Below, in pieces: positions 1 through 10,979 of a stretch of DNA of 64,000 bases. The notes below the pieces were generated by a model that did no database searches, was not told the DNA's origin, and worked only from the letters and a program-made list of their open reading frames with translations. Position 1 is the first letter of the stretch, and every line of letters starts with the position of its first letter. Where the stretch lies: positions 45,818,389-45,882,388 of the forward strand of contig OY282558.1 of assembly GCA_958295665.1 (NCBI GenBank), written 5' to 3'. This DNA comes from Tipula vernalis (lineage: Eukaryota; Arthropoda; Insecta; Diptera; Tipulidae). The translations under genes and the position numbers were made by a program.

Positions 1-2322
1 CTTTTCCACTAAAACTCGATGAATAAAATAAAAAATGTTGAGAAAATTAGGTCAAATATATATGTACATATAATTCGGAGACTATATACTCCCTCTTTCC
101 TGGTTTGCGCCCGAAAAAGCTTTTATCCCTCCCCAATATACATATCTCTCTATAAGTATGTATGTATTTGTTAATATACTGACGAAAAACCAAGCAAAAA
201 TAAACTAGATATTATTTGTATATAGAGTACAGCTTTTCCAGAGTACAAAAAGGGTTGAAAAAAAGGACAATAAAAAAATTTATAGTTTATTGTGCTGTTG
301 AAGGATGTATGTATGGTACAGTACATAAAATATATTTAGTATATAGTAAGAGTTTTTCCTGAAAAAAATTTGTGTTATAATAAAATGAAACAAACAAAAG
401 ACAAATTTGCAATTAGATTTTAAAATTTATCGTTTTTAAGTGGTAAATTGAAAGCTCAGATAAGATAAAGTATGTCTATAGAACGCAGTCATTTTATATC
501 ACATCTGCTTATATACCATATGTATGTACGTCATTGTTCAGATATGCTTCATTAAACTTTATTACACAACATAAAAAAAAAAATGCACTCCACACTTTAG
601 ACGTTGAGTGAGTTAGATAAGAATTTAATAATATTATGTATGTATGTATGTTTGAATATATGGAAAACCTCAAGGATCATTAATCCACTTAGCACGATAT
701 GCTACATGATAAAATATGTCTTCAAATGTACATACACACACACATAGACATCTCAATTAAAATAATTTTCAAGAGTTAAAATTAATTCAAAAAAATACAT
801 TTTTTGTAATGATTGATAGCTTTTCCTGTATTTTTCACGTTAAGTCAGAAAACTGAATATTAAGAGAAAAATCTTTGGCTTCCTTTAAAAAATAAAACAA
901 AATTTGATGTCTTTCTCTCTATTCATATACACAGAATAACAACAACATCCAAAAAAAAAAATATTGACACAAAACCCACATTTTTACAACATTATTTCCT
1001 TTCTGCCATGTAAAAAAAAAAACAAAGAAAAGAAAACTGAAAAATTATATAAATTTCCACCCAAATAACTCGTCTAAAAATACGAAAATCTATTCTTCCT
1101 TTTTCACATTTTCTTCGGTGTTACATGAAAAATGGATATTTAAAAAAAATAAAAATTAAATATTAACATTTTCCTTTTTCCCAAAATATTGTTTATAGAT
1201 TGTATATGTACATATGTATATACTTATGTAAGTATGTATTTCTGAAATATTTTGTGAGCCAAATTTCATGAAAACCCGCAATATAGGTGATGTGTACACC
1301 ACTGGACGAATACGTAACAAACAAAGAGACATGAAAAAAAGGAAAAACATCAAAACCAAAATCAAATTTGTGATTGACCCGAAACTATATCCTTCTTGTT
1401 TATATATCCTTGGTATATATATGTAGGTAACAACTGTATAAATTAGGACTTTACACCTCACACCAAGAGAGGCCAAAACAATAATAATATTAAATATTGA
1501 TCAGGATAATAGGAATCATAATAGTCAAACGACATATCGTACAGCCTACATAAAATATATTTTATGGATTAATAATAGTAATCATATTATATGTACAAGG
1601 CAACAACAACAACAACAAAGCAAAAGGAAAATTCCGTTCAGGTATCACCATCATACCACATCATAATATTATTCATCCTCATCACCTCAGACATACTCAA
1701 TATATCAATCGTAAAACAATGGATGAAATTATAAAAAACAACAACAAAAAATTGTTGTGTCCTGATTAAAAGATAAAAGGATATTTTGATGTTTTGTTGT
1801 TTTCCCAAAAATGCCCACAAAAATGTAAAACGAAAACATCAAAATAGGATGTTAAAAGGAAAAAATTTGATTTTTATCTAATTTAAATCAATCAAAAATG
1901 TCCTGTAATAAATTTATTGGAATTAGATTGTCATGCTAATTTTTTTTTTCCTTTTGTCATCATCATCATTATCATCATCATCATCATCATCATCATCATC
2001 GTCATCGTTGTCGTTGTCGTCGTCATGAGGTGGAGTAAATGATGAAGTAATGATTTTATAGGATAATCCGAAAATGTGGGAGATACTACACACATATAGC
2101 AATCACAACAATAGCACGAAAAAGGGATTCAAAATTTGATGAAATCATTAAGGTAATTTATGGATTTGTTAAAATGAAGAGGTTGATTTCGTATTTTGCA
2201 AGTGTAGGTTAATTGTTTTAGGTATTTTGTGTTGGGTGTTGAATCTTCATAATATGTAAAAAAAAAAAAAAATCGAATGCGGTGTTGGTGGTCGAGTAGT
2301 AGGAGCCAAAAGAGATAGTATT
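1..2322. other. AT-rich non-coding stretch
   Basis: No coding potential is supported. Short open frames are AT-rich, low-complexity and not recognisable. The stretch carries many A and T runs, TATG/CATA tetranucleotide runs (for example near 636-656 and 1200-1240) and a CAA run near 1600-1620. The composition fits insect intron or intergenic DNA. Confidence 0.6.
1957..2026. repeat. (ATC)n trinucleotide microsatellite
   Basis: A run of CAT/TCA trinucleotides grades into GTC/GTT trinucleotides at its right end. All three reading frames give homopolymer-like tracts, but nothing around it looks like an exon. Confidence 0.85.
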
Positions 2323-2741
2323 ATTATTATTATTGGGGGGGGGGGGGGACATGCGGGCGATCAGCCACTTCGCACTGCGACCTAAAAGATCTATTGTGCT
2401 GGCCCCTGCTTAATTATCTGTCCAGTCAATATTCAGGTTCTTAATGAACCTGAAAATACTGCCTCCCGGTACGTGATACATACTATCTGGGTTTATTGCT
2501 CTCCCTCCTAGATGTTTACTACAGCATGTAGTTCCGCTAGAAAAACGGTAGCATTGGAGCTCAAGGGCCTCGAGAGAGTTGTCCCACACCCATATATTCC
2601 TACTCCTGCCCCGTATTCCGCTTGATTTTACTCTTACGAGTTGCTGGGAATTGCAAATCACCTGTAGGTCACCCAGCTTTACTACAGGAAGGCTAAATAA
2701 AACTGGAGGGTGCCTGGTATCCAGAGTCCGCATATTTTGGG
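2323..2741 (-). mobile_element. Candidate 3' end of a minus-strand non-LTR retrotransposon
   Basis: This block is clearly more GC-rich than its surroundings and has an open minus-strand frame at 2410-2733. Read on the minus strand it ends in a run of 14 C (2335-2348 on the + strand as G) followed by (AAT)n. A simple-repeat tail of this sort is typical of LINE 3' ends. The encoded residues match no domain I can name. It may instead belong with the adjacent + strand fragment at 2742-3105, so orientation is uncertain. Confidence 0.35.
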
Positions 2742-3105
2742 CTGATTAACCTATCAGCCATTCATCTTTCGGCATATGCTGTTCCACCTTAGATTAGGGT
2801 TTTTTGTCAAGGTTTTCTCCTTTAGCGCCGTACTTGAGCCTGTGCCAAATGGCCAAAAATGTGCCAAGTGGCCTTAGTTACCAGTGGTTGCCACGAGGAG
2901 GCAGTACGTACACTTGCGAATTGTAAACAGGTTACCCCTTACACAATTGTACCCATCACGCAGCTGCCTAATGGCAAGACCAGAACAGCTCACGTGATGC
3001 GCACCCTACTGGAAGGTTACGGAGCTGGTAGATTAATCTACTCAACTTTGATTCCCCCCTCCAATAGACGCCAAACCACCAAAGAGATAGTATGTAGATG
3101 GTGAT
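2742..3105 (+). mobile_element. 5' fragment of the jockey-like LINE also present at 20115
   Basis: This segment is near-identical to 20115-20435. It shares the opening GATTAACCTATCAGCC, the same internal open frame (residues such as TLANC, QVTPYTIVPITQLPN and LLEGYGAGRLIYS) and the same end around CCAAACCACCAA. In the second copy this is the region just before ORF1 of a LINE. Here homology stops near 3100, leaving only the 5' part. LINE copies are usually 5'-truncated, so retention of only the 5' part suggests a later deletion or rearrangement. Confidence 0.7.
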
Positions 3106-3570
3106 TGTCAATGCAGCTAAGAAAAAATCCTAGTACGGAATTGTTTGACCCGGATTTCGATCACTTTGAAATTTAAATATAAAGGTGTTAACGAAATATT
3201 GCTCCTCGGTTATCCGGAAAATGTTTCGTTTAACTACGGTTTAATGTTTCGGTTCTGTTTCTTTCTCGATAGATGGTCAATACAAATTCGCGATAATAAA
3301 ATAAACCAAACTATCTTTATTAGATAAACACTAATTTTTAAATCGCTTGAGTGTAACTTCGTTCGCAGCTGTCACAAGAATGTTCTCTTTCTCAATTTTC
3401 TTTTTTCTTTTACAAAATGGTACAAATTTATAAAATTGGATACAGTGACATCAAACTTGTCTTAAATACAAAATAATTTAACTGAGCTAACTGCTATGTG
3501 TTATATATAGTGACATTTAGCATACAGTAGTTAACTAATTTAAATACAATAAAAGGTAACTGCTATAATT
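3106..3570 (-). mobile_element. Possible BEL-type LTR, left part
   Basis: Read on the minus strand the block has LTR-like order: a TATA-like ACTATATATAACAC, then AATAAAGA as a polyadenylation signal, then a purine-rich stretch. It is separated from BEL copy A (pol at 6503-9375, minus strand) only by the inverted-repeat element at 3571-6303. It may therefore be the split 3' LTR or 3' untranslated region of that element. No second LTR copy is in the window for comparison, so this is inference from position. Confidence 0.25.
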
Positions 3571-4563
3571 AGCGTGTTTTTTTATTAGCTCCGGATAGTA
3601 AGCTATCGGGAGCACAAGGGAAATTTCTATTGAAACTTGTTCTATTATACACATGTGTCGCTAATAAACAAAAAACTAAAATTTTACCTAACTTCATGCA
3701 GTTGTATGACATTTCTTCCGAATAAAAAATCGGACTAAAAATATCTAAAAATAAAAATCATCGGGAGATTGTTGAGGAATACGGAAATGTAGTAGCTGCA
3801 AAGAGATTTTTAAAAGCTGGAAAGCAAAAGGATAATCGAGATGCATCATTATCGGAAGGTGACGAAGATAAATAATATTTTGATGAAATGGATATGCCTG
3901 GTACAAAAGTCAAGTCGATTCAAAACAAAGAATTACTGTACGTATTCTATGTATACGTGAAGACACAGCTTAATATCACGGAATTCTGAACCCCAATTCG
4001 GCATATTATGATCCAAAACACGTTCTATGAGGAATATTCCTGATCCAAAATCACATCCTGAAGAGCAAATAGTTTTTGTTTACTAAGTTTAGAATTAAAT
4101 AAATTAATTAATTTTATTATTTTAGAGTTGAGTTGTGTACTGGAGACATGGAAAAATATTCTAAAGCAGAACTATTTGCTTGGGAAGCTTATGGTAAAAT
4201 ATTGTCGAAGTGGAAAAATCATTAAAGGACAAGAGAAACAAATCATTCGAAGCCGATATGAAAAGATGTACATATATGTATTTAAATAATCACTGAATAT
4301 ATTAAAAATAATCCAACATGTATTTATGCTTCTTGTCTTCCACGATTTCCAGTAAGGCTTATTAATTTTATTCAAAGATTCAGTTTTATTAAATCACAAT
4401 TTGTATACTCCTTCGAATATAACTGACAAACTTAAATCGTTTGCTTGCTGTTCGTTAAACAATCTTGACATGTTACATGACCGCAAATTAAAATTTTGTA
4501 CAAGGTAATTCCGCTGCCGCTAGATAGTAAACATTTTACAGTAATCCGAGTAACAAGCTTCAC

Positions 4564-4695
4564 CTATTTCCCCTTCTCAAACTCTAACCTTTTTAGTCTT
4601 GCTTGAACCCCATTAAATTGGCCAGACATAACTGCGGCGTTATCCGATCCTAGATAGGCCCATTCTGCACCGGGATTTGCAATAAATACACTTGG
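4564..4695 (-). pseudogene. Transposase remnant (hAT/ZMYM-like), C-terminal part
   Basis: In the unpaired centre of the inverted-repeat element, the minus strand encodes a short open stretch ending in TAG at 4564-4566. It contains GSDNAAVMSGQFNGVQARLK. The pattern G-D-x-A-x-V-M-x-G-x-x-N-G-V-x-x-x-L is typical of hAT-type transposases and the related ZMYM/KIAA1586-like domesticated proteins, where it lies in the RNase H-like catalytic fold. Upstream (4697-4909, minus) is a basic open frame of 70 residues that may be another piece of the same protein, but I cannot name it. The gene is too short to be active. Confidence 0.5.
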
Positions 4696-5463
4696 TTTAA
4701 AATACTACTAAAAATAGAGAGTCCCTTTTAGTTAGATTCAAAAGACCTGAATACCTATTTCTTGGTGAACATTTTCTGCGATCAAAAACGCGAGCTTCCA
4801 AAGCCAATGATTTTGGCGCACACTTTGAATAAATTCCATCCATTTCAGCTGTTTTTCGTTTTTTGAGTATCGAGTATCCATTTCTTAAATTATTAGTATT
4901 AAATGCCATGAAAAATATTAAAAAGGCTAGAATTTGTGGAAGGTAAAGGGAAACAGGCGAAGATTGTTACTCGGATTGCTGTAAAATGTTTACTATCTAG
5001 CGGCAGCGGAATTATTTTGTACAAAATTGTAATTTGCGGACAGGTAACATGTCAAGGTTGTTTAACGAACAGCAAGCAAACGATTTAAGTTTGTAAGTTA
5101 TATTCGAAGGAGTATACAAATTGTGATTTAATAAAACTGAATCTTTGAATAAAATTAATAAGCCTTACTGGAAATCGTGGAAGACAAGAAGCATAAATAC
5201 ATGTTGGATTATTTTTAATATATTCAGTGATTATTTAAATACATATATGTACATCTTTTCATATCGGTTTCGAATGATTTGTTTCTCTTGTCCTTTAATG
5301 ATTTTTCCACTTCGAGAATATTTTACCATAAGCTTCCCAAGCAAATAGTTCTGCTTTAGAATATTTTTCCATGTCTCCAGTACATATAACTCAACTCTAA
5401 AATACTAAAACTAATTAATTTATTTAATTCTAAACTTAGTGAACAAAAATTATTTACTCTTCA

Positions 5464-5700
5464 GGGGCCCTATTCTCGAATTCCACATCCATTTTCCACA
5501 TGTGGACATCAGTCAAAATTCATAAAAATGGAATTTTTTTGGTACTAAAGGAATATTTCCGAATGGATATAAGCAGGTGGAAAAAATTCTCCATATAGGA
5601 AAATGGCCATGTATCAAGTGTTTTATATACAAATTAAATTTTCCGAACGTTTTGATGAATTTTGACAGATGACTGCATGTGGAAAATGGATGTGTTGTTT
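5464..5700. repeat. Small palindrome inside the right arm
   Basis: 5483-5523 (CCACATCCATTTTCCACATG then TGGACATCAGTC) is mirrored as the reverse complement at about 5657-5697. The left end reads GGGGCCCTATTCTCGAATTC, close to the end of the small palindromic element at 51168. The left arm of the host element lacks most of this block. It is either a MITE inserted in one arm or an original part deleted from the other. Confidence 0.5.
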
Positions 5701-6502
5701 TGGATCATAATATGCCGAATTTTGGTTCTAATTTTTGTGATATTAAGCTGTGTCTTCACGTATACGTAGAATACGTACAGTAATTCTTTGTTTTGAATCG
5801 ACTTAACTTTTGTACCAGGCATGTCAATTTCATCAAAATATTATTTATCTTCGTCACCTTCCGACAATGATGCATCTCGATTATCGTTTTGCTTTCCAGC
5901 TTTCAAAAATATTTTTGCAGCTTCTACTTTAACGTATTCCTCATCAATATCCCGATGATTTTTTATTTGGAAGAAATGTCATACAACCATATGACATTTG
6001 AATTTGACATCTATCAAAATTTTTAAACCAAAATGAAGTTTGCCACAATTAGGGTTGTACAAAATTCAAAAATATTTCAAATTTCCCTTTGCTCCGGATA
6101 GCAGCTCCGGATAGCAGCTCCAGATAAATAGGTACAGCTAAATATTTTTTTATAGGTTTTTAGTTAAAAAGTTGAATTAAAAATTATAGATTAGTTTTAA
6201 ATAAATTATTTATATGTATAAATAGCTTGTCAAACATAAGTTTTATAATAGAAAATTAGCTGCTCCGGATACCAGCTATCCGGAGCTAATAAAAAAACAC
6301 GCTCAATATCTACTAAAATTATTAAATGTCAACCTGTCAAATTAACAATTGTCAAAAGAATAATAATAATTACATTTGTTTTGTTTGAAAGCTAATATAA
6401 AATTAATCTAATACTAATATCTGTGATCTGATTTCTAACGCTCGCGGTATTTGCTCGCTCCATTATCTCGCCTTTACATAAACCCGGCCTTAACGGAAAC
6501 CG

Positions 6503-7234
6503 TTAATCTTCTTTGTTTGTTGACAGTGAACATAAATTATAATGGGTCGCTTTCCCATCATCGCCTCTATGAACTTCTACAATTCTGCCCAATGACCATT
6601 TGCATGGGGATAAGTTTTGATCTTTTATTAACACGACATCTCCAGTTTTAAAATTTTTCGCTTGGCTTTTCCATTTGTGTGGATTCGTCTTCACCTATTG
6701 AATATAGGGGCCTAGAATTTAGTATTGCCTCTATTTGGCACAATAGGGTGGCCATCTCTTCGAAAGTAAGGTGTACATTTCTTGTCGCAATTAAAAGACG
6801 AGTCTTTACGGATTTGACCATCGCTTCCCATAGACCTCCGAAATGAGGCGCAGCTGGTGGAATGTTATGCCATTGTATACCCACGTTGGATAAATATTCT
6901 GGAATTGCATTCTTGAAGTCATTTGCCGCCAAGATTTTCGTTATCAAGTTTTTTCCAGAAAATTGGTCCCGTTTTCGCTAAATATTTGAGCAGGAACCCC
7001 TCTTCTCGCTGAAAATCTTCTAAGCGCTGCAATAAACGCATCTGTGGTTAGGTCGCTTGCAAGTTCCAGATGCCCCGCCTTTGTCACCATACACGCAAAG
7101 ACAGCGATGTAAGCCTTAAGTAGTTTCACTCCTCTTCCTCGTTTACTTGCTATAGTAATGGGCCCCGCATAGTCCACGCCGCATCTACTAAATAGCCTGG
7201 AAGGGTGGATTCGCTCAGCTGGCAGATTTGACAT
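6503..7234 (-). pseudogene. BEL-A integrase and C-terminal domain
   Basis: The integrase core shows the first catalytic Asp in GVDYAGPI, the second-Asp region as SENGTNF (normally SDNGTNF, so the Asp is replaced by Glu) and the catalytic Glu region [19 protein letters not shown]. The last segment (6503-6694) contains [11 protein letters not shown] and KWSLGRIVEVH, the hallmark tail of BEL/Pao pol. The three pieces lie in two shifted frames, joining near 6945 and 6690. The Asp-to-Glu change and the frameshifts argue that the enzyme is dead. Confidence 0.85.
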
Positions 7235-7367
7235 GATCTGTTGGCTTGTTTTAGCTCGTATTCACAATTTATGAGATTTGGGTAAAATCACTTGATGCAT
7301 TTGGTTATATGCAACATTCGCCTTCTCCAATCGTCCACCAACTCGCAGTACACCTCTCGATACAGGA

Positions 7368-7661
7368 TCAGCAGGGTTTTGTTCTGACGGTACGTAGTTT
7401 TAGAACTACAAAGATTTTCCATCGTGACGGATAGTCAGATAACCATGCAAGCACGATCTGGGAGTTTGACCAGGCATACACTTTGGTTTCTTCATTTATA
7501 ATCGCCATCACGTTTTTCAATAGCTTCGCCAGTAAAACCGCCGCACAAAGTTCAAGCCTTGGTAGTGTGATCTGCTTTAACGGTGCTACTTTAGTTTTCG
7601 CCGCTTTGATATTAGTATGTACTTGCCCATTTTCGTCAGTTGACCTTAGGTATATTACCAC
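7368..7661 (-). pseudogene. BEL-A RNase H domain
   Basis: The frame encodes the BEL RNase H core: LPRLELCAAVLLAKLL (catalytic Glu helix) and WSNSQIVLAWL, where families usually have TDS or SDS; the catalytic Asp is replaced by Asn here. It follows the RT connection segment at 7665-8033, interrupted only by a start of frame change. The region between 7235 and 7367, where the zinc-binding N-terminus of integrase should lie, is shortened and out of frame. Confidence 0.8.
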
Positions 7662-7664
7662 TGC

Positions 7665-8929
7665 TTATGCTCTCTCACTCGCATCGCTAAGCCCATGCAG
7701 TTCTACTTTGGTCTCATATTTAACTCGTCTCGGTATTTTGATTTCTTCTAGCTCGTTCAACTCACTTCTCACTTCAGCCCATCGTCTTGCTGTTTCATCT
7801 GGTAAAAGATCATCCCAATCAAGCTTTTCCAACCACAATCGTTGGAATATTATTTTTAATATAATCGTGACTGGCGATAAAAATCCAAGTGGATCGAAAA
7901 TCTTCGAAGACTCTGACAGCATCTTCCTCTTTGTAAGTACCGACTCTGCTAACAAATTCACTTTAAATGAGAACGCATCCATTAAAGGATTCCATTGAAG
8001 TCCCAGAACTTTAATCGTGCATGAATCACCCATGCATATCGTCTTATCAGCGTCAGATTCTAAATAATTTTGATAGATTTGACTTCCATTTTCGGAGATG
8101 AAATCCTCCCTCCATCAATGCATTAACCATTTCCAATTTTAAACTTTGTACTTCGTCAACATGATCCGCGTCGGAAAGAAAATCATCCACATAGAAATCT
8201 GTTTTTATAGCGGATGAAGCCAGGGGATGTATGTATTGGATTTCGCTCGCCAACTGATGGAGTGTTCTTATCGCTAAGAATGGCGCTGACGCTGTACCGT
8301 ACTCAGTTTATATATCACCACCTCTTGATTTGGTTTGATCGCCGTAAAATTCGCTGGTAGTTCTGGTGGATTTCTGAAATCTTGACCTGCCGAAACATCT
8401 TCTCGATGTCTGCAGTCATCGTAAATGTGTAAGTTCGGAATTTCGTTAATATACCCGTCGCTTGTATGGTTGGTCCCACTCGTAATTTTTCATTTAATGA
8501 AACCCCGCTCGAAGATTTGGCAGAGCCATCAAAAACCACTCTTATTTTTGTGGTTTCTTTATCTTCCCTTATCACAGCATGATGTGGTAAGTAGTAACAC
8601 TCCTTTTCACGTAAATAAACTTCCTTTGCATCAATTTTCTTCATATGACCCAGATGCACGTATTCCTCCATGAATCGATTGTATTCCGCCTTCAGTTTCG
8701 GATTTAAATTCAGACGTTTTTCCAACGTGTAAAACCTCCGTAGAGCAGCATTGTAAGAGTTGCCCAATTTTGGGGTGTTTTCCTTAAACGGTAATTGTAC
8801 CGTGTACCTTCCGGAATCGTCTCGTGAAAACGTTGAAGCAAAGTCTTTCTCGCGTGCTGTTTCATCAGGAGTGTAAATGCTGTTCCTTCCTTGGTTCGTC
8901 GAGTTCCCAAAACCGTCGAAGAGTTTCAT
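7665..8929 (-). pseudogene. BEL-A reverse transcriptase
   Basis: Three open pieces make up the RT. 8315-8929 has GRYTVQLPFKE, RVVFDGSAKSSSGVSLNEKL, VGPTIQ and the first catalytic Asp in ADIEKMFRQVKI. 8053-8253 has the active-site box FYVDDFL and GGFHLRKWKSN. 7665-8033 has VLGLQWNP, LTKRKMLSESSKIFDPLGFLSPV and LDWDDLLPDE, the connection to RNase H. The order and spacing match BEL/Pao; frame changes near 8310 and 8045 interrupt it. Confidence 0.9.
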
Positions 8930-8935
8930 AAATAT

Positions 8936-9160
8936 TTGTCTCTAACTCGACTTTAAATGTAGTCGCTAAACCATAGATATTTTCGGCACTCGTTGAAGAA
9001 CCTCCTGAAATTACCCAGCCGAACATGGTGTTCTATGCCAACAGATGACCGGATCCGCTGATATTTTGAATTTGTCCTTCTCTTAAAATTTAGAAGAATG
9101 CATCGGCTCCAATGAGAACATCTATATCGCTTGTTTGGTTGTATCCCGGATCAGCTACTT
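8936..9160 (-). pseudogene. BEL-A aspartic protease (A17-like) tail
   Basis: Minus-strand translation gives ADPGYNQTSDIDVLIGADAF, then a stop, then GQIQNISG and FGWVISGGSS. The DIDVLIGAD and GWVISG motifs mark the region between the A17 protease and RT of BEL/Pao elements. Two in-frame stops are visible. The neighbouring open frame 9160-9375 is probably a frame-shifted continuation but has no motif I recognise. Confidence 0.7.
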
Positions 9161-9419
9161 TAATAATTTACCTGCCCTAGTTCTAAGGGCTTCGTTCGTC
9201 GAAGCCGTCTTATAGGGTTTGGATTAATCAGCATACACCGCAAACCCGCATTTTCATGTTGACTAAGGCGCTTTACGTGTTTCCTCGCGTATTTCTTAAT
9301 TTCTTCACTGACGAATTCCATTTTTAGATCCTTATGAAGGTTGTCATTCCTTATGTATGATGGTACATTGACCATACTAGGTAAGACTTTTATTTTGAAA
9401 TGTTTGAATTAATTTTAAG

Positions 9420-10081
9420 TTAGTTTTCTTGGTACAGCCCCATAGCTGTTTACCATACGTCCAAACAGGTTTCAATATCTGCCGATATAAGATCAGTTTA
9501 TCAGAGTGCGCTCCTATGAGCCAATGCATTTTTCTATATCACATGTTTAACTCTTTTTTATTTCTTTTTAACATGTTCTTTCCACTTGATTTGATTTGTT
9601 CCTTTTGCGCTTGGTACGTCACGCATATAAAGTATTTAGAGTATTGGCCCCAGAACATTTACTTGTGGAACTCCAGCCGATATTTGCTTTAGTTCGGAGT
9701 ATTCCTCTTCATGTCTTACACGAAAGTGTCGATCAGCTAGATATGACTTTAAAATCAGGTAAACCTGCTTCGACAGATCTCTGTCTAGTTTGTATTCCTC
9801 GGTGCCATACTTTGTCGAAAGCTTGAGATACGTCCAAGAAGACGCCTGAGCATATTTTTTTGTATTTTCCAGACCACCTTAATTAAATCTATGATTTTGT
9901 GCACTTGATCTATGGTAGAATGTCTCTCTATAAATCCAAATTTGTGAGGTGGAATGAGTTTTCTTACTTCTATTACTGATTTTAACCTCTTGAGTAGTAG
10001 CTTTTCAAATAATTTTGAAATTGTAGGAAGTAGGGAAATCGGCCTGTACCTACTACATTTGCTTCGGTTTAAAAAGACCAA
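9420..10081 (-). pseudogene. Jockey-clade LINE reverse transcriptase, 3' piece
   Basis: The minus strand carries YRPISLLPTISKLFEKLLLK, LIPPHKFGFIERHSTIDQVH, then out of frame DVSQAFDKVWH, SAGVPQ..VLGPIL and finally LKPVWTYGKQLWG. These are RT motifs of jockey-clade LINEs, in order. The part holding the FADD active-site box is missing (between about 9600 and 9540), so there is an internal deletion. The 5' continuation lies beyond the insertion at 10085-10979. Confidence 0.85.
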
Positions 10082-10084
10082 CGT

Positions 10085-10979
10085 ATTAAAATCCTGTCAA
10101 AAATGATCAAACATTTGGTTGGTTCAAAACCACTTTTCTCGACGTTTTAAAAGTCCCTGAGTCTACAAAAGCAAAAAAAAAAATGTTCGTCCGTCTGTCT
10201 GGATGTCTGTTGATCTGTACCCATGGTATCTCGAGAACCGTTTGTTCGATTTAGAATTTTTTTTGCCAACCTGTTCCTATGGTCAAGGCCAAGATTTGAA
10301 AAGCTTTTGGAGTCTGTGTGTCAAGAGGGTCGGGTACCTGCCATACGAATTGACCCAAAATACCTGGTTATAGAAATATTTACCAATTTTTTATATTTGC
10401 TGGTTTGAATATTGAGTTGGGCATTAAGTTTGGGGTTGAGTTGAAGGTTAAGTCAAGGGTCAATTTGCGGGTTGAGTTGAAGTTGAGTTGGACTTAAGTT
10501 GGGGTTGGTAGTGAGCAGATGGCTAATTTTCATATATGCTGGTTTGGGGATTGAATTGAAAGAGAGTATGCGTTTGGGTAGAGGGTTGAGTTGGGGGCCG
10601 TTTGCGGGTTGAATTGGGGTTTAGTTGGGGTTGGTCTAGTGTTTAGTGAGCAGTTGAGCAATCTATATAAGTGAGTGTTTGTTTGTATGATTTTTAGATT
10701 AAGTTCTGGAATATGGCCAAGTATGAGGGAACTTGCCTATTTCTCAACCAATTGTGCATTGGAAACAGGATTCTATAATGATTTTTGGAAGAAGTTCTAG
10801 AATATGGCCAAGTCCGATGGAACTTGCCTATTTCTCAACCAATAATGATGAAATTCGGCTTGTGCATTGGAAATGGGATTTTAAAATTATTTTTGGATAC
10901 ATTTCTGGAATATGGCCAAATATGATGGAACTGGCCTATTTCTCAATCGAATATGATGAAATTTGAATTCTGATCGCCT
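10085..10979. mobile_element. Tandem-repeat element inserted in the jockey ORF2 (DINE/Helentron-like candidate)
   Basis: Jockey coding motifs run up to about 10985 (VAEVIMILKPNK) and resume at 10081 (YRPISLLP), so this 0.9-kb block is an insertion. It starts with a GTCCGTCTGTCTG microsatellite (10187-10210) and TCTCGAGAACCG. It then has a G/T-rich stretch with repeated GTTGAGTTG (10400-10650) and ends in ~110-bp repeat units (10690-10975). The GTCY-type microsatellite plus a central tandem repeat resembles DINE/Helentron elements of flies. I could not define the ends. Confidence 0.45.
10690..10975. repeat. ~110-bp degenerate tandem repeat, block 1
   Basis: Three units are recognisable by TTCTGGAATATGGCCAAG-like cores near 10703, 10793 and 10903, each followed by GGAACTTGCCTATTTCTCAA and ATGATGAAATTCG. 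The spacing is about 93-110 bp. The same family forms the array at 14260-15135. Confidence 0.75.

Larger units (their letters stand above)
3571..6303. mobile_element. 2.7-kb inverted-repeat DNA transposon with hAT/ZMYM-like transposase remnant
   Basis: The ends are perfect inverted repeats: 3571-3598 (AGCGTGTTTTTTTATTAGCT plus CCGGATAG) matches the complement of 6276-6303. The arms continue inward: 3880-4540 is largely the reverse complement of 4980-5830, so the same 67-residue frame appears at 4172-4375 (-) and 5145-5348 (+). Both ends carry a hairpin built on GCTCCGGATA / TATCCGGAGC; the right one (6262-6286) has a perfect 10-bp stem. The right arm has about 240 bp (5464-5700) that are shortened on the left. 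I found no clean target duplication. It sits inside what seems to be a BEL element. Confidence 0.8.
6304..9375 (-). mobile_element. BEL/Pao LTR retrotransposon, copy A (pol portion)
   Basis: On the minus strand, from right to left, the order is aspartic protease, reverse transcriptase, RNase H, integrase and the C-terminal chromatin/RNA-binding-like tail, the standard BEL/Pao pol order. Several frameshifts and stops break the polyprotein (near 9090, 8930, 8310, 8050 and 7360). No gag is seen upstream: a different LINE begins at about 9420. The 3' end runs into the inverted-repeat element at 3571-6303. Confidence 0.85.

Noticed and set aside
4172..5348. Two near-identical 67-residue proteins on opposite strands
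   Set aside because: They are mirror images made by the arms of the inverted-repeat element, not two genes.
7483..7998. A 171-residue + strand open frame
   Set aside because: It is the antisense shadow of the BEL-A RT and RNase H, which carry clear motifs on the minus strand.
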